NCBI GenBank assembly: GCA_026399575.1
Contig: JAPLQS010000008.1
Coordinates: 1-41,930, forward strand
Reading direction: 5' to 3'
DNA from: Nitrosospira sp.
GTDB taxonomy: Bacteria > Pseudomonadota > Gammaproteobacteria > Burkholderiales > Nitrosomonadaceae
DNA: 41,930 nt
In this document: positions 27,035-38,826 of the stretch, piece by piece
How the letters are laid out: every line of letters begins with the position of its first letter
How positions within the stretch are numbered: position 1 is the first letter of the stretch
The notes under the pieces: model-generated
Databases searched by the model: none
What the model was told of the DNA's origin: nothing
The model's input: only the letters and a program-made list of their open reading frames with translations
Translations under genes and position numbers: made by a program

Positions 27035-28401
27035 TGGCAGTGCAGGAGGCGGCACGTGCTCTGGATGCTGAATGGCGCGGTGAAGATGCATTTTTTACCG
27101 GGGTTAGCACCGATAGCCGCATGGTGAGGCGCGGCGATTTATTTGTTGCGCTGAGAGGGGAGAAATACGACGGCCATGAGTTTGTGGCTACTGCGAAGGA
27201 GAAGGGTGCGGTAGCGGCGATGGTAAACCGAGGGACGGAGACTGGAAACCGGGAATTGGGAATCCCCCTGATACTGGTAAAGGATACGCGCCTGGGTCTG
27301 GGACAATTGGCGGCGCACTGGCGTGGGCGCTTTGCCATCCCATTGGTCGCGGTGACAGGCAGTAATGGCAAGACCACGGTGAAGGAAATGATTGCGTCGA
27401 TTTTACGGCAGGCGACAGATGGGGCAGACAGGGTGCTGGCGACGGAGGGCAACCTAAACAATGATATCGGTGTACCGCAGATGTTACTGCGATTGCGCGC
27501 ACAGCACGCTTACGCAGTGATCGAAATGGGCATGAATCACGCCGGCGAGATCGCATACCTGACTGGTCTGGCGAAGCCCAGCGTGGCGCTGATAACCAAT
27601 GCAGGTGCGGCGCATCTTGAGGGGTTGGGTTCGGTGGAAGCGGTCGCCCGCGCCAAGGGTGAGGTTTTCGAAGGGCTGGATCTGACGGGAGTGGCGATTA
27701 TCAACGCTGACGACCCTTACGCGCCGTTGTGGCGCAAGTTCGCGGGCAGCAGACGGGTGGTGGATTTTGGCCTGGGTGCAGGCGCAGCGGTGAGCGCCCG
27801 CTATCAGCTGAATCCGCTTGACAGCAAGATGACAATGACACTTCCGGATGGGATGGAGGAAGTGGCATTACAGGTTCCCGGCGAACATAACGTGCGTAAC
27901 GCGCTGGCGGCGGCGGCGGCCACAGCAGCCATGGGCATAGACAAGGAAATCATTGCGCTGGGATTGAGCAGTTTCAGCGGGGTGAAGGGACGCATGCAGA
28001 AAAAATGTGGTTTGCATGAGGCAACACTGATAGATGACAGTTACAACGCCAATCCGGAATCGGTGCGAGCCGCACTGGTCGTGCTGGCCGCCGCTCCAGG
28101 GAAAAAAATCCTGGTGCTGGGCGACATGGGTGAACTGGGTGCGAATGCGGTAGCTTTGCACGCGAGTATCGGTGAAGAGGCGCGTCTTGCCGGGGTAGAC
28201 AGGCTGTTTGCTATGGGTGAATTGAGTGCATATGCCGTGGCGAAATTCGGTGCGGGGGCGCGGCATTTTGAGCGCATCGAGGAGCTGGTGGCTGAAGTCA
28301 GGGGTCACCTGGCAGCCGATGTCACGGTGCTGGTGAAGGGATCGCGTTTCATGCAAATGGAGCGAGTGGTCAAGGATATCGAATTGTTAAGCGTGAAATG
28401 A
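27031..28401 (+). CDS. murF: UDP-MurNAc-pentapeptide synthetase MurF
   Basis: MurF adds D-Ala-D-Ala to the UDP-MurNAc-tripeptide, completing the cytoplasmic precursor. The 456-aa protein has [18 protein letters not shown], the P-loop [47 protein letters not shown] and [16 protein letters not shown]. Its start (ATGATG) overlaps the murE stop; the first ATG at 27031 is taken, though the second is equally possible. A loop near residues 68-80 ([14 protein letters not shown]) is slightly longer than in E. coli and its DNA (ACCGGGAATTGGGAATCCC) resembles the repeats in murE. Confidence 0.97.
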   Translation: MMAVQEAARALDAEWRGEDAFFTGVSTDSRMVRRGDLFVALRGEKYDGHEFVATAKEKGAVAAMVNRGTETGNRELGIPLILVKDTRLGLGQLAAHWRGRFAIPLVAVTGSNGKTTVKEMIASILRQATDGADRVLATEGNLNNDIGVPQMLLRLRAQHAYAVIEMGMNHAGEIAYLTGLAKPSVALITNAGAAHLEGLGSVEAVARAKGEVFEGLDLTGVAIINADDPYAPLWRKFAGSRRVVDFGLGAGAAVSARYQLNPLDSKMTMTLPDGMEEVALQVPGEHNVRNALAAAAATAAMGIDKEIIALGLSSFSGVKGRMQKKCGLHEATLIDDSYNANPESVRAALVVLAAAPGKKILVLGDMGELGANAVALHASIGEEARLAGVDRLFAMGELSAYAVAKFGAGARHFERIEELVAEVRGHLAADVTVLVKGSRFMQMERVVKDIELLSVK

Positions 28402-28435
28402 TCATGAGAAACAAAATTTCATTGTTGCGGTTGTC

Positions 28436-29521
28436 ATGCTGCTAGAACTGGCCCAATGGCTGGCGAAGGATATCCGCGCATTCAACGTGCTCAATTACAT
28501 TACGTTGCGCGCAGTGCTGGCGGCGCTTACCGCTCTGGCAATTTCATTCGTGGTCGGCCCGGCCATGATACGCAAGCTTACCGCTTATAAAATCGGCCAG
28601 TCAGTGCGCGATGACGGGCCGCAATCCCACCTCGTCAAAGCGGGCACGCCGACCATGGGCGGCGCATTGATCCTGGTGTCCATCGCCGTCACCACCTTGC
28701 TGTGGTCGGATTTGAGCAATCGTTACGTGTGGGTAGTGTTGCTGACCACATTGGGTTTCGGTGTGATCGGCTGGGTGGATGATTACCGCAAGGTGGTATA
28801 TCGCAATCCCAAGGGCATATCCGCCAAGTCCAAGTTTTTCTGGCAATCGCTGATTGCGATCTCGGTGGCGTTGTACCTTGCGCTCACCGCCGAGCTGCCG
28901 GCGCAGACCAGTTTAATCGTACCTTTCTTCAAACAGGTGGCGATCCCGCTGGGTGTATTCGGTTTCGTGACGCTGGCCTACTTTGTCATTGTCGGCACCA
29001 GTAACGCGGTCAACCTGACCGACGGTCTCGATGGTCTGGCCATCATGCCGACCGTGATGATCAGCAGTGCCCTGGCAATTTTTGCCTACGTGGCAGGTCA
29101 TGCGGTATTCGCGAAGTATCTCGGCATTCCCTATGTTCCGCATGCAGGTGAACTGGCTGTGTTCTGCGGCGCCATGGCGGGTGCAGGACTTGCTTTTCTG
29201 TGGTTCAACGCTTATCCGGCGGAAGTATTCATGGGCGATGTCGGCGCGCTGGCGCTGGGCGCTGCACTGGGTGTGGTGACGGTGATCGTGCGCCAGGAGA
29301 TTGTGCTGGTCATCATGGGCGGGGTTTTCGTGGTGGAAACCCTGTCGGTGATGCTGCAAGTGGCTTCATTCAAGTTGACGGGAAAGCGTATTTTCCGCAT
29401 GGCACCACTGCATCATCACTACGAATTGAAGGGCTGGAAGGAAAACCAGGTGGTGGTGCGTTTCTGGATCATCACCATGATGCTGGTGCTGTTTGGCCTG
29501 TCCACGCTGAAACTGAGATGA
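28436..29521 (+). CDS. mraY: Phospho-MurNAc-pentapeptide transferase MraY
   Basis: MraY transfers phospho-MurNAc-pentapeptide to undecaprenyl phosphate, making lipid I in the inner membrane. The 361-aa protein has about ten membrane helices. Family motifs are [18 protein letters not shown], the catalytic aspartates in [33 protein letters not shown], and the [11 protein letters not shown] loop near the C-terminus. Length is normal. It follows murF by 34 bp and has no strong ribosome-binding site. murD follows after 19 bp. Confidence 0.98.
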   Translation: MLLELAQWLAKDIRAFNVLNYITLRAVLAALTALAISFVVGPAMIRKLTAYKIGQSVRDDGPQSHLVKAGTPTMGGALILVSIAVTTLLWSDLSNRYVWVVLLTTLGFGVIGWVDDYRKVVYRNPKGISAKSKFFWQSLIAISVALYLALTAELPAQTSLIVPFFKQVAIPLGVFGFVTLAYFVIVGTSNAVNLTDGLDGLAIMPTVMISSALAIFAYVAGHAVFAKYLGIPYVPHAGELAVFCGAMAGAGLAFLWFNAYPAEVFMGDVGALALGAALGVVTVIVRQEIVLVIMGGVFVVETLSVMLQVASFKLTGKRIFRMAPLHHHYELKGWKENQVVVRFWIITMMLVLFGLSTLKLR

Positions 29522-29540
29522 AAGATTCTGATGCGTCCAT

Positions 29541-30956
29541 ATGAATTTGCGAGGTAAAACCGTGTTGGTGCTGGGGATGGGTGAAACCGGATTGTCCATG
29601 GTCAAGTGGCTGTCGCGCCAGGGTGCGAACGTGCGTGCTGCTGACAGCCGTGTAGTTCCTCCCAATCTGGATGCAATGCAACGGGCCGTACCTGCTGCAC
29701 AGGTATTTACCGGCGCATTTTCCGCCGAGACCTTTGCCGGCATAGACCTCATCGCCATCAGCCCCGGTGTGCCGCTGGCAGAACCGCTGGTGCAGCAGGC
29801 AGCCAAGTGCGGGGTACCGGTAGTGGGTGATATGGAGCTTTTCGCTCAGGCACTTGGACAGACCGGCAGTCCAGAACCAAAAATCCTGGCGATTACCGGT
29901 TCCAACGGCAAGACCACGGTAACTGCCATGGTAGGGGCGATGGTGCAGCGAGCCGGGTGGGATGTCGAGGTGGCAGGCAATATCGGTCCGGCGGTGCTGG
30001 ATGCGCTGATGCAGCGGGAAGATTCCGGCAAATTGCCGCAAGCATGGGTTCTGGAGATTTCCAGTTTCCAGTTGGAGACTACCCAAAATCTTGATCCAGC
30101 TGTCGCGACAGTGCTGAATTTATGCGAAGACCATTTCGACCGCTATGCCGGAATGCAGGATTACGCCGCTGCCAAGGCCAGGATATTCCTGAGTGAGGGC
30201 GGTGGTGCACAGATCCTCAACCGCGATGACCCGCTGGTGCGCGCAATGGCCTTGCCCGGAAGAAAGCAGATGACTTTTGGTCTGAATGCGCCGGTTGCCG
30301 AGAGTGATTTTGGTTTGCTGCACGACGGTGGCGACACCTGGCTGGTACAGGGGGGGGCACGTTTGCTGAAAACCAGCGAACTCAGTATTACCGGTTTGCA
30401 CAATGCGGCCAATGCATTGGCCGCGCTGGCACTGTGTCATGCCGTGGAATTGCCGTTTGAGCCATTGCTGCAGGCCTTGCGTGAATTCAAGGGGCTGCCG
30501 CATCGGATGGAGAAAGTGGCGGCGTTCGGCGGCGTTACTTTCTACGATGACTCGAAAGGTACTAACGTCGGCGCCACGGTTGCGGCTCTGAACGGCATGA
30601 CGCAAGGTGTGGTGTTGATCGCCGGCGGCGATGGCAAGGGACAGGATTTTTTCCCGCTGCGGCAGCCATTGGCAGAATGTGCGCGCGCGGTAGTGCTGAT
30701 CGGGCGCGATGCCGGGAAAATTGCTGCTGCGCTGGCTGGTTGCGGTGTACCGCTGTATCAGGCGAAGACGATGGAGGAAGCGGTGCAGCAAAGCTTTGTG
30801 CTGGCACAACAGGGTGATGCGGTACTGATGTCGCCAGCGTGTGCCAGCCTTGACATGTTCAGAAATTACGCACATCGCGCGGAAGTGTTCGTCGCGGCGG
30901 TAAGAGAGTTGGCGGCAAAAGTTCCAGCCACGATTGAGCAAGGTCCCAGCCAATGA
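29541..30956 (+). CDS. murD: UDP-MurNAc-L-alanine:D-glutamate ligase MurD
   Basis: MurD adds D-glutamate to UDP-MurNAc-L-Ala. The 471-aa protein has the UDP-binding start [26 protein letters not shown], the P-loop [48 protein letters not shown] and FYDDSKGTN. It ends [17 protein letters not shown], as usual for the family. The ATG at 29541 matches the family N-terminus. Its stop overlaps the ftsW start (ATGA). Confidence 0.97.
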   Translation: MNLRGKTVLVLGMGETGLSMVKWLSRQGANVRAADSRVVPPNLDAMQRAVPAAQVFTGAFSAETFAGIDLIAISPGVPLAEPLVQQAAKCGVPVVGDMELFAQALGQTGSPEPKILAITGSNGKTTVTAMVGAMVQRAGWDVEVAGNIGPAVLDALMQREDSGKLPQAWVLEISSFQLETTQNLDPAVATVLNLCEDHFDRYAGMQDYAAAKARIFLSEGGGAQILNRDDPLVRAMALPGRKQMTFGLNAPVAESDFGLLHDGGDTWLVQGGARLLKTSELSITGLHNAANALAALALCHAVELPFEPLLQALREFKGLPHRMEKVAAFGGVTFYDDSKGTNVGATVAALNGMTQGVVLIAGGDGKGQDFFPLRQPLAECARAVVLIGRDAGKIAAALAGCGVPLYQAKTMEEAVQQSFVLAQQGDAVLMSPACASLDMFRNYAHRAEVFVAAVRELAAKVPATIEQGPSQ

Positions 30957-32116
30957 TTTACCAGACTGACATCAACAACCAGAGAATGCCGCACGACTTT
31001 GATCAGACCCTGGTCTGGTCTGCGATATTGTTGCTGAGCCTGGGATTGGTGATGGTCTATTCCGCTTCCATTGCCATCGCCGAAGCGGGGCGCGGCACCG
31101 GTGGCTATGCGGCTCATTTTCTCGTGCGGCATGGGGCTTATCTGCTGGTGGGTCTGCTGGCGGGATTGATCGCGTTCCAGGTGCCGATGCCGGTATGGCA
31201 GAAATATTCATTTCATCTATTCCTGCTGGGAGTGCTGCTGCTGGTGCTGGTGTTGATTCCCGGAATAGGCCGTGAGGTCAACGGCAGTCGGCGCTGGTTA
31301 TCGCTGCTGGTAGTGAATTTGCAACCATCCGAGTTCATGAAGCTGTTCGTAGTGATTTACGCCGCTGATTACACCATTCGCAAAAGTGCGTACCTGGACA
31401 GTTTTCGCAAAGGTTTTTTCCCGATGTTGATCGTGATGCTGGTGATAGGTCTGCTGCTGCTGCGCGAGCCGGACTTCGGCGCATTCGTTGTTATCACCGC
31501 CATCGCAATGGCGGCCTTGTTCCTGGGGGGCATGAATCTGAAGCTGTTCGCGGGGCTGATCAGTTTTCTGGTTGCCGGTCTATTGGCGCTGATCTGGGTC
31601 GAGCCTTACCGCATGCAACGCATTGTGGGGTTCATGGACCCGTGGATTGACCCTTATGGAAAAGGCTATCAGTTAAGTCATGCCTTGATTGCATTCGGAC
31701 GCGGCGAATGGCTGGGTGTTGGTTTGGGTGGCAGCGTGGAAAAACTTTTTTACCTGCCCGAAGCGCATACCGATTTCCTGCTGGCGGTAATCGCGGAAGA
31801 GCTGGGTTTCATCGGTGTGATAACAGTGGTGGCGCTGTTCGCGGGCCTGGTGATTCGCGCTTTCGTGATAGGCCGTCAGGCGGCGATGCGGGAACGTCAC
31901 TTTTCCGCGCTGGTGGCGCAAGGTATCGGCGTATGGCTGGGAGTGCAGGCTTTCATCAACATGGGTGTGAACATGGGGGTATTGCCTACCAAGGGGCTGA
32001 CCTTGCCGCTGATGAGTTTTGGTGGCAGCAGTATTGTCGCCAACTGTATCGCACTGGCAGTGTTGCTGCGAGTGGATTGGGAGAATCGGCAACTCATGCG
32101 GGGTCTCACCGTATGA
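30953..32116 (+). CDS. ftsW: Septal peptidoglycan glycosyltransferase FtsW (SEDS)
   Basis: FtsW polymerises lipid II into glycan strands at the septum, with FtsI as its partner. The 387-aa SEDS protein has about ten membrane helices, beginning with [18 protein letters not shown]. Motifs include [39 protein letters not shown] and [37 protein letters not shown] and [15 protein letters not shown] also match FtsW/RodA. It starts by overlapping the murD stop (ATGA). The N-terminus has a short cytoplasmic tail of about 20 residues. Confidence 0.97.
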   Translation: MIYQTDINNQRMPHDFDQTLVWSAILLLSLGLVMVYSASIAIAEAGRGTGGYAAHFLVRHGAYLLVGLLAGLIAFQVPMPVWQKYSFHLFLLGVLLLVLVLIPGIGREVNGSRRWLSLLVVNLQPSEFMKLFVVIYAADYTIRKSAYLDSFRKGFFPMLIVMLVIGLLLLREPDFGAFVVITAIAMAALFLGGMNLKLFAGLISFLVAGLLALIWVEPYRMQRIVGFMDPWIDPYGKGYQLSHALIAFGRGEWLGVGLGGSVEKLFYLPEAHTDFLLAVIAEELGFIGVITVVALFAGLVIRAFVIGRQAAMRERHFSALVAQGIGVWLGVQAFINMGVNMGVLPTKGLTLPLMSFGGSSIVANCIALAVLLRVDWENRQLMRGLTV

Positions 32117-32153
32117 ACGGGTGCTTGCAGAGAATCAATGTGGGAGTGCTGAC

Positions 32154-33239
32154 TTGGCGCACACCATCCTGATCATGGCTGGCGGAACTGGTGGCCATGT
32201 ATTTCCCGGATTGGCGGTGGCGGATTACATGAAGGCAGCGGGTTGGCGCGTCGTGTGGCTGGGAACCGAGGGAGGGATGGAGACAATGCTGGTGCCGCAA
32301 CGCGGGTATGACACAAGGATCATCCGTTTTTCCGGTGTGCGCGGGAAAAATGCTGCTGCGTGGCTGACGCTGCCGCTACGGCTGCTGCTGGCATTCTGGC
32401 AAAGCGCCAAGGTGCTGTTCCAGGTGCGCCCCGACGTGGTGTTGGGCATGGGTGGTTATCCGGCGTTTCCCGGTGGCCTGATGGCTTCGTTGCTGGGCAA
32501 GCCACTGGTGATACACGAACAGAATTCGATAGCGGGCCTCACCAACAAAGTGCTGGCGAAGTTTGCAGATAAGGTTCTGCTGGGTTTTCCGGATGCAATC
32601 AGAAATGATAACAAGACAGTATTTTCCGGTAATCCGGTGCGTCATGCGATCAGCCAGTTGGATGCGCCAGAAACAAGGTATGCCGCTCGTGATAAAAATG
32701 GCAGCGGAAGATTGAGATTGCTGGTGATAGGCGGCAGTTTGGGCGCGCATGCGCTGAACACCGTGGTGCCACAGGCATTGGGACTGATTCCGGAAAGCAG
32801 GCGCCCGCAGGTGACGCACCAGGCAGGAGCAAAGCATCTGGATACATTAAGAAAGAATTATGCGGAAGCGGGAGTGACAGGTGAGTTGGTGGCATTCATT
32901 GAAGACATGGCCGCTTGCTATGCCGATTGTGATCTGGTGATTTGCCGCGCTGGTGCACTCACCGTCGCTGAACTGGCAGCGGCGGGGGTGGCAAGCATAC
33001 TGGTGCCGTTCCCCTACGCCGTGGACGATCATCAAACTAGCAATGCCAGATTTCTGAGCGCGCGCGATGCAGCCGTGCTGCTGCCGCAAAAGGAGATGAC
33101 CCCACAAGGTTTGGCACAACTTCTGACGGAGTTAAGCCGCGACAGATTATTGGAGATGGCGGTAAAAGCGCGCGCACTGGCGAAACCCGATGCCACTCAA
33201 TTGGTGGCGCAAGTTTGCATCGAAATGGCAAAGGCATGA
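32154..33239 (+). CDS. murG: Lipid II synthase MurG (UDP-GlcNAc transferase), TTG start
   Basis: MurG adds GlcNAc to lipid I at the inner face of the membrane. The 361-aa form begins with TTG read as Met: [20 protein letters not shown]. Other motifs are [43 protein letters not shown] and the donor-binding [15 protein letters not shown] and DDHQTSNA. The TTG at 32154 was chosen because GGGAG lies 7 bases upstream and the length matches the family. The alternatives are a GTG at 32121 without a site, or an ATG at 32175 that would remove the first beta strand and is too late. It lies 37 bp after ftsW. Confidence 0.93.
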   Translation: MAHTILIMAGGTGGHVFPGLAVADYMKAAGWRVVWLGTEGGMETMLVPQRGYDTRIIRFSGVRGKNAAAWLTLPLRLLLAFWQSAKVLFQVRPDVVLGMGGYPAFPGGLMASLLGKPLVIHEQNSIAGLTNKVLAKFADKVLLGFPDAIRNDNKTVFSGNPVRHAISQLDAPETRYAARDKNGSGRLRLLVIGGSLGAHALNTVVPQALGLIPESRRPQVTHQAGAKHLDTLRKNYAEAGVTGELVAFIEDMAACYADCDLVICRAGALTVAELAAAGVASILVPFPYAVDDHQTSNARFLSARDAAVLLPQKEMTPQGLAQLLTELSRDRLLEMAVKARALAKPDATQLVAQVCIEMAKA

Positions 33240-33249
33240 ATCCGGAACC

Positions 33250-34680
33250 ATGAAACATAAAGTCAAACACGTTCATTTTGTCGGCATTGGCGGCTCGGGT
33301 ATGAGCGGCATTGCCGAAGTGCTGTTCAACCTGGGTTACCAGGTGAGCGGTTCGGATCTGGCCGACAACGCCGCCACGCAGCGCCTGAAAAGTCTGGGTA
33401 TCACTATCCATCGTGGTCACGCACGTGATCAAGTGGCATCAGCGGATGCGGTCGTGACGTCAACCGCGGTGCAGCCGGACAATCCGGAAGTGGTTGCGGC
33501 TCATGCACGTAATGTTCCAGTGGTACCGCGCGCCATGATGCTGGCGGAATTGTTGAGATTGCGCCAGGGCATCGCTGTTGCCGGTACTCATGGCAAGACT
33601 ACCACCACCAGTCTGATCGCCAGCATTCTGGCGGAAGCGGGAATGGACCCGACCTTCGTCATCGGCGGCAGACTGGAAGCTGCGGGCTCCCATGCCAGGC
33701 TGGGCAGCGGAGAGTTCATCGTGGTGGAAGCAGATGAATCGGACGCTTCATTTCTCTACCTGCAACCGGTGCTGGCGGTGGTGACCAATATCGATGCCGA
33801 TCACATGGAAACCTACGGCCATGACTTCGGCAGACTCAAACAGGCATTCGTGGATTTTGTGCAGCACCTGCCTTTTTACGGGATGGCAATGCTGTGTGTG
33901 GATGACGCCAACGTGCGTGCAATCATGCCTGCGATTGCCAGACCCATCACCACCTACGGTCTGTCGGATACGGCGTTAATCCGCGCAGCGGATATTCGTC
34001 ACAGCGGGGGGCGGATGTGCTTTACCGCACTGATAGGGGTAAATGGCAAGACGCGCAAGCTCGACATCACGCTCAATCTGCCGGGGCTGCATAACGTGCA
34101 GAATGCACTCGCTGCCATTGCAGTGGGTAACGAGGTGGGGGCGCCGGATAAAGCCATCATCAGCGCTCTGGCCGGATTCAGAGGAGTGGGGCGGCGTTTT
34201 CAGCGCTATGGCGAAATCAAATTAGCCAGTGACAGGAATGAGCGGAGTGGCAGTTTCACATTGGTTGATGATTATGGTCATCACCCGGTGGAAATGGCAG
34301 CCACCATCGCTGCGGCGCGCGGTGCGTTCCCTGGGCGTCGCCTGGTGCTGGCATTCCAGCCGCATCGTTACACGCGTACGCGCGACGTGTTCGAGGATTT
34401 CGTCAAGGTGTTGTCCACCGCCGACGTGCTGCTGTTAACCGAAGTTTACCCCGCAGGCGAAGCGCCGATCGTGGCTGCCGACAGCAAGTCGCTAGCGCGC
34501 GCAGTAAGGGTGCAAGGTAAGGTGGAACCAATTTATGTCGAGACTGTGGGCGATCTGCCTGCTGCCATCCGTAGAGTGGCGCAGGACGGCGACGTGGTAC
34601 TGGTGATGGGAGCGGGGTCGGTGGGCGGAGTGGCGCCCAGTATTGTGCTGGGGGATGGAGATACAGCGGGCAAAGCATGA
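33250..34680 (+). CDS. murC: UDP-MurNAc:L-alanine ligase MurC
   Basis: MurC adds L-alanine to UDP-MurNAc, the first peptide step. The 476-aa protein begins [20 protein letters not shown], with the nucleotide-binding [14 protein letters not shown]. It has the P-loop [49 protein letters not shown] and [12 protein letters not shown], the family hallmark. Length is normal. ATG at 33250 was chosen because the Rossmann strand begins right after it; the frame is open 60 bp into murG. The Shine-Dalgarno is weak (CCGGAA). A 103-bp gap separates it from murB. Confidence 0.97.
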   Translation: MKHKVKHVHFVGIGGSGMSGIAEVLFNLGYQVSGSDLADNAATQRLKSLGITIHRGHARDQVASADAVVTSTAVQPDNPEVVAAHARNVPVVPRAMMLAELLRLRQGIAVAGTHGKTTTTSLIASILAEAGMDPTFVIGGRLEAAGSHARLGSGEFIVVEADESDASFLYLQPVLAVVTNIDADHMETYGHDFGRLKQAFVDFVQHLPFYGMAMLCVDDANVRAIMPAIARPITTYGLSDTALIRAADIRHSGGRMCFTALIGVNGKTRKLDITLNLPGLHNVQNALAAIAVGNEVGAPDKAIISALAGFRGVGRRFQRYGEIKLASDRNERSGSFTLVDDYGHHPVEMAATIAAARGAFPGRRLVLAFQPHRYTRTRDVFEDFVKVLSTADVLLLTEVYPAGEAPIVAADSKSLARAVRVQGKVEPIYVETVGDLPAAIRRVAQDGDVVLVMGAGSVGGVAPSIVLGDGDTAGKA

Positions 34681-34783
34681 TGCGCCTGAGGGTTGGAGCG
34701 GCAAGAATGAAAGCAGCTGAAAAAGATCTGTGCGGCAGCATTAACGAATTTTTCACATTACCAGTCTGTTACAGGATGCGTGA

Positions 34784-35767
34784 ATGGATATGACGGAACC
34801 CGATAAATTCACTGCTGATTCATGCGTGCCTTCCAAAGAGGGGATGAAAGGAGTCCTGCGCGGTGAAGTGCGCGTGAATGAGTCGATGAAAAAGCATACT
34901 TCCTGGAGGGCGGGCGGGGAGGCAGAACGTGTTTATATTCCGGCCGATTTAGCTGATCTTGCCCAGTTCATGCGCACCCTGCTGCAGGGAGAGCCAGTGC
35001 ATATGGTGGGACTGGGCAGCAATCTGCTGGTACGTGACGGCGGGGTGCGCGGTACGGTAGTGCTGCTGCATGCGCGGCTGGATGAACTGCGTCTGGAGCA
35101 ACAGACCGCTGACGGAGGATTGATTTATGCCGGGGCGGGCGTGGCCTGTGCCAAGGTGGCGCGGTATGCGGCAGTGCATGGTTTGGCAGGCGCCGAATTT
35201 CTGGCCGGCATCCCCGGCACGGTGGGCGGGGCGCTGGCAATGAATGCGGGTTGTTACGGCAGCGAAACCTGGGAGATCGTTGAGCGCATACAGACGCTCA
35301 ATCGTGCTGGCCAGTTGCGAGTACGGCTGCCAAGTGATTACACAGTCGGTTACCGGCATGTGGCTTTGCAGCCGGAACCGGGGAATCTCTCTGCTGAAGA
35401 GTGGTTTGTAGGCGGGTGGTTCAGATTAAAAAATGGCGATGACGTGGTCTCGCGCAAGAAGATCAAGGAATTGCTCGCTCGGCGGATCGACAGTCAGCCA
35501 TTGAACCTGCCCAACGCCGGTTCGGTGTTTCGCAATCCGCAGGGAGACCACGCAGCGCGGCTGATTGAATCATGCGGGCTGAAGGGTTTTGGCATCGGTG
35601 GTGCGATGGTTTCATCCAAGCATGCAAATTTCATTGTCAATACCGGCAATGCTACTGCGGCTGATATTGAAGCAGTGATTGCAGCAGTACGCAGTACCGT
35701 GAAAGAACAGACCGGAATCGAATTGGTGCAGGAAGTGCGGATTATCGGAGTGGTCGGCTGTGAGTAA
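34784..35767 (+). CDS. murB: UDP-N-acetylenolpyruvoylglucosamine reductase MurB
   Basis: MurB reduces the enolpyruvyl group with NADPH and FAD to make UDP-MurNAc. The 327-aa protein has [30 protein letters not shown] (FAD site), [29 protein letters not shown]-type loop as [18 protein letters not shown], and [18 protein letters not shown]. Its organisation fits the type II MurB, which lacks the tyrosine-loop insertion of the E. coli type. ATG at 34784 was chosen; another in-frame ATG lies 6 bp later and one at 34844. The stop overlaps the ddl start by 8 bp. Confidence 0.96.
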   Translation: MDMTEPDKFTADSCVPSKEGMKGVLRGEVRVNESMKKHTSWRAGGEAERVYIPADLADLAQFMRTLLQGEPVHMVGLGSNLLVRDGGVRGTVVLLHARLDELRLEQQTADGGLIYAGAGVACAKVARYAAVHGLAGAEFLAGIPGTVGGALAMNAGCYGSETWEIVERIQTLNRAGQLRVRLPSDYTVGYRHVALQPEPGNLSAEEWFVGGWFRLKNGDDVVSRKKIKELLARRIDSQPLNLPNAGSVFRNPQGDHAARLIESCGLKGFGIGGAMVSSKHANFIVNTGNATAADIEAVIAAVRSTVKEQTGIELVQEVRIIGVVGCE

Positions 35768-36677
35768 TCATGATTTTGGAAAAGTGGCAGTTCTTCTCGG
35801 TGGCCGTTCCGCCGAACGCGAGATCTCGCTCAAAAGCGGCCAAGCTGTGCTGGCTGCGCTGCGACGCAGGAACGTGGATGCGCACCCGTTTGATCCTGCC
35901 GAGCAACCGATGGAAGCGTTGTTGCGGCAAGGGTTCAAGCGGGCGCATATCGCCTTGCATGGGCGCTATGGCGAAGATGGCACGGTGCAAGGCGCACTGG
36001 AACTGATGGGGCTGCCTTATACCGGCAGCGGTGTCATGGCGAGCGCGCTGGCGATGGATAAATGGCGCACCAAACTGCTGTGGCAGGCAGCGGGGATCAA
36101 CTCTCCGCGCTATGCCATGCTTGATGCGCAAAGTGATTTTGACGCGGTGGTACAGGAGTTGGGTCTGCCCCTGATCGTCAAGCCTTCACGCGAAGGATCG
36201 ACCATAGGTTTGAGCAAAGTGACAGCAGCAGAGGATTTGCCGGCTGCCTACCAGCTGGCGGCAAAGCATGACTCCATGGTATTGGCGGAGCAATTTATCG
36301 AGGGGATGGAATTAACCGCTGCCATTCTTGGCGAGACCCCGCTGCCGCTGGTGCGGATCGAAACAGCAGGTGGATTGTACGATTACCAGGCCAAGTATTT
36401 GTCCGACGATACCAGTTACTTCTGTCCAAGTGGTCTGTCTGCCGAGCAGGAACAGGCGATCCAGGCGCAAGCGCTGCGGGCGCACCAGATTCTGGGATGT
36501 GAAGGCTGGGGCAGGGTGGATGTGATGCTGGATAAATCAGGCAAGGCATATTTTCTCGAGACCAATACTTCTCCGGGCATGACTGACCACAGCCTGGTGC
36601 CGATGGCGGCAAGGGCGGCGGGAATATCGTTTGAGGATCTGGTGGTACGGATACTGGAGCTGGCGCATGTGGGATAA
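35760..36677 (+). CDS. ddl: D-alanine:D-alanine ligase, GTG start
   Basis: Ddl joins two D-alanines with ATP, supplying the dipeptide that MurF adds. The 305-aa ATP-grasp protein has [75 protein letters not shown] and [19 protein letters not shown]. The start is a GTG at 35760 with GGAG 9 bases upstream, inside the murB end; no in-frame ATG is near. Position in the dcw cluster corresponds to DdlB. It overlaps ftsQ by 11 bp. Confidence 0.96.
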   Translation: MSNHDFGKVAVLLGGRSAEREISLKSGQAVLAALRRRNVDAHPFDPAEQPMEALLRQGFKRAHIALHGRYGEDGTVQGALELMGLPYTGSGVMASALAMDKWRTKLLWQAAGINSPRYAMLDAQSDFDAVVQELGLPLIVKPSREGSTIGLSKVTAAEDLPAAYQLAAKHDSMVLAEQFIEGMELTAAILGETPLPLVRIETAGGLYDYQAKYLSDDTSYFCPSGLSAEQEQAIQAQALRAHQILGCEGWGRVDVMLDKSGKAYFLETNTSPGMTDHSLVPMAARAAGISFEDLVVRILELAHVG

Positions 36678-37440
36678 CCACCACACGTTGCAGTTGCTGG
36701 CCAATCTGCTGCTTGCGCTGGCTGCCCTTGCGGCGACCTACACCATCGGTTTATGGATGGTGAATTCGTCAGTGTTTCCGTTGAAAGAAGTGAGTGTCAG
36801 TGGCAGCGGCATCAACGCCAGCGGCGGCGAATTGAAGCACGTGACACGAGAGCAAATAGATAAAGTGGTTCGCAGCAAGATCGCGGGGAATTTCCTGACA
36901 GTTGATCTGGACGCGACGCGTGACGCATTCGAGAAATTGCCCTGGGTAAGGGCTGCAGGTGTACGGCGGCATTGGCCGCAGACTCTGGAAGTAACGCTGG
37001 AAGAACATGTGGCAGTGGCACGCTGGGGCAACGAGGCGCTGGTGAATACCCATGGAGAGGTATTTGACGACGCTGCCATCACGCTTGATGGGAAATTGCC
37101 GGTATTCATCGGGCCGCCGGAAAGTTCATTCGATGTGGCACGGCAATATGCTGCTTTCAGCAAGTTGCTGCAACCGTTGCGGCAGAACATTGTCCAGTTG
37201 CATCTTTCACCACGTCGCGCCTGGCGCATTCACCTGGAGAACGGGACTGTGCTGGAACTGGGGCGCGATCAGATGGAAGCGCGCCTGGCACGCTATGTCC
37301 TGGCGTACGACCGCAGCCTCGCACAATTGAATCAACAGCTTTCTTATGTGGATTTGCGTTATTCCAACGGCTTTGCTGTGCGCATGCCGGAAGCATCGCA
37401 GCAGGAACCACGCAAACCAAACCTGAAAAAAGCAGCATGA
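36667..37440 (+). CDS. ftsQ: Cell division protein FtsQ
   Basis: FtsQ anchors the FtsQLB complex of the divisome. The 257-aa protein has a short cytoplasmic N-terminus, one membrane helix (about residues 8-32, [21 protein letters not shown]), then a POTRA domain beginning [11 protein letters not shown] and a beta domain with [19 protein letters not shown] and [16 protein letters not shown]. Size and topology fit. ATG at 36667 has GGAG upstream and overlaps the ddl end; the frame extends 36 bp further upstream without a site. It is followed by ftsA after 21 bp. Confidence 0.95.
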   Translation: MWDNHHTLQLLANLLLALAALAATYTIGLWMVNSSVFPLKEVSVSGSGINASGGELKHVTREQIDKVVRSKIAGNFLTVDLDATRDAFEKLPWVRAAGVRRHWPQTLEVTLEEHVAVARWGNEALVNTHGEVFDDAAITLDGKLPVFIGPPESSFDVARQYAAFSKLLQPLRQNIVQLHLSPRRAWRIHLENGTVLELGRDQMEARLARYVLAYDRSLAQLNQQLSYVDLRYSNGFAVRMPEASQQEPRKPNLKKAA

Positions 37441-37461
37441 GATTAAGGATTCGCAAAATAA

Positions 37462-38700
37462 ATGAATAGAGTCAATGAAAATAAGAATCTGATTGTCGGC
37501 CTCGACATCGGCACTTCAAAGATCGTCGCTATCGTCGCCGAGGTCAAGCCGGAGGGCGGATTTGAAATTATCGGCATGGGCAGCCACCCGTCGCGCGGCT
37601 TGAAGAAAGGCGTGGTGGTCAACATCGAAACTACGGTGAACGCGATCCAGCGCGCACTGGAAGAAGCGGAGTTAATGGCCAATTGCAAGATTCGTGAGGT
37701 CTATACCGGCATTGCCGGTAGTCATATCAAGAGTTTCAATTCACACGGGACAGTGGCGATCAAGGACAAGGAGGTGTCGCGCATAGACGTGGAGCGGGTG
37801 ATGGAAACCGCCAAGGCGGTGAACATTCCGGCTGACCAGCAGGTGCTGCATATTCTCAATCAGGAATTTATCGTAGATGGTCAGGAAGACGTGCGCGAGC
37901 CTATCGGTATGAGCGGCATCCGTCTGGAAGTAAAAGTGCATATCGTTACAGGTGCGGTATCGGCAGCGCAGAACATCATGAAGTGCGTGCGTCGCTGCGG
38001 CCTGGAAGTGCGCGACCTGGTGCTGCAACCACTGGCTTCGGCAATGGCGGTACTGTCGGAAGACGAGAAGGATCTGGGCGTGTGCCTGGTGGATATTGGC
38101 GGCGGTACTACTGACATTGCGGTATTCACCAATGGTGCAATTCGTCATACGGCGGTGATTCCGATTGCTGGTGACCAGATCACCAATGATATTGCGATGG
38201 CTTTGCGCACCCCCACCAAGGATGCGGAGGACATCAAGTGCAGCTACGGCTGCGCTCTGCGCGGCATGGCTGATCCTCACGAAATGGTGGAAGTATCGGG
38301 CGTAGGTGACCGTGGTGCGCGCCAGCTTTCCAGACAAACGCTGGCGGAAGTGATTGAGCCGCGGGTGGAAGAGCTTTATTCCCTGGTGCAGGCCGAACTG
38401 CGCCGCAGCGGTTTCGAGGAACTGCTTTCATCCGGGATCGTCATCACCGGGGGCAGCAGTTCCCTGCAAGGTATGGTGGAGCTGGGTGAGGAAATATTTC
38501 ACATGCCGGTACGGTTGGGATTGCCGCACTATCGCGGCGGATTGGCGGAGGTGGTGCGCACACCGCGATTCTCCACTGGTGTCGGGCTGGTCATTGCCGG
38601 CATGGAACAGCTGCAGCGACACCAGCACAGCCGGCTGCAGGGTAATTCGTTCAAGCAGGTTCTGGAAAGAATGAAGAGTTGGTTTCAGGGAAATTTTTAG
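37462..38700 (+). CDS. ftsA: Cell division protein FtsA
   Basis: FtsA is the actin-like protein that tethers FtsZ filaments to the membrane. The 412-aa protein has the phosphate-binding GLDIGTSKIVAIVAEV, the 1C-domain region with GIAGSHIKSFNSHG, VDIGGGTTDIAVF, IPIAGDQITNDIA and VITGGSSSLQGMVEL. It ends with an amphipathic membrane-targeting helix, LERMKSWFQGNF. Length is normal. A weak AGGA lies about 12 bases before the ATG. The 126 bp before ftsZ probably hold a further promoter. Confidence 0.97.
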   Translation: MNRVNENKNLIVGLDIGTSKIVAIVAEVKPEGGFEIIGMGSHPSRGLKKGVVVNIETTVNAIQRALEEAELMANCKIREVYTGIAGSHIKSFNSHGTVAIKDKEVSRIDVERVMETAKAVNIPADQQVLHILNQEFIVDGQEDVREPIGMSGIRLEVKVHIVTGAVSAAQNIMKCVRRCGLEVRDLVLQPLASAMAVLSEDEKDLGVCLVDIGGGTTDIAVFTNGAIRHTAVIPIAGDQITNDIAMALRTPTKDAEDIKCSYGCALRGMADPHEMVEVSGVGDRGARQLSRQTLAEVIEPRVEELYSLVQAELRRSGFEELLSSGIVITGGSSSLQGMVELGEEIFHMPVRLGLPHYRGGLAEVVRTPRFSTGVGLVIAGMEQLQRHQHSRLQGNSFKQVLERMKSWFQGNF

Positions 38701-38765
38701 GGTTCGAGGCTGGGGATAGAGGAGTGAGCGTGCCGCGGTTGGTATCAGGATTGTCAGGTTTAGGG

Positions 38766-38794
38766 TTGAAAGTTCGAGGAAAATTTTTTAGAAA
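38766..38794 (+). promoter_or_regulatory. Candidate ftsZ promoter
   Basis: In the 126-bp ftsA-ftsZ gap, TTGAAA (38766-38771, five of six) is followed after 17 bp by TAGAAA (38789-38794, four of six). It lies about 33 bp before the ftsZ ATG. Extra promoters just before ftsZ are well known in other bacteria, so a local promoter is plausible. GTTCGAGG occurs twice, at 38702-38709 and 38772-38779. Confidence 0.45.
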
Positions 38795-38826
38795 TTGCGT
38801 TTTTAATTCACTAAAGGAGAAGCATA

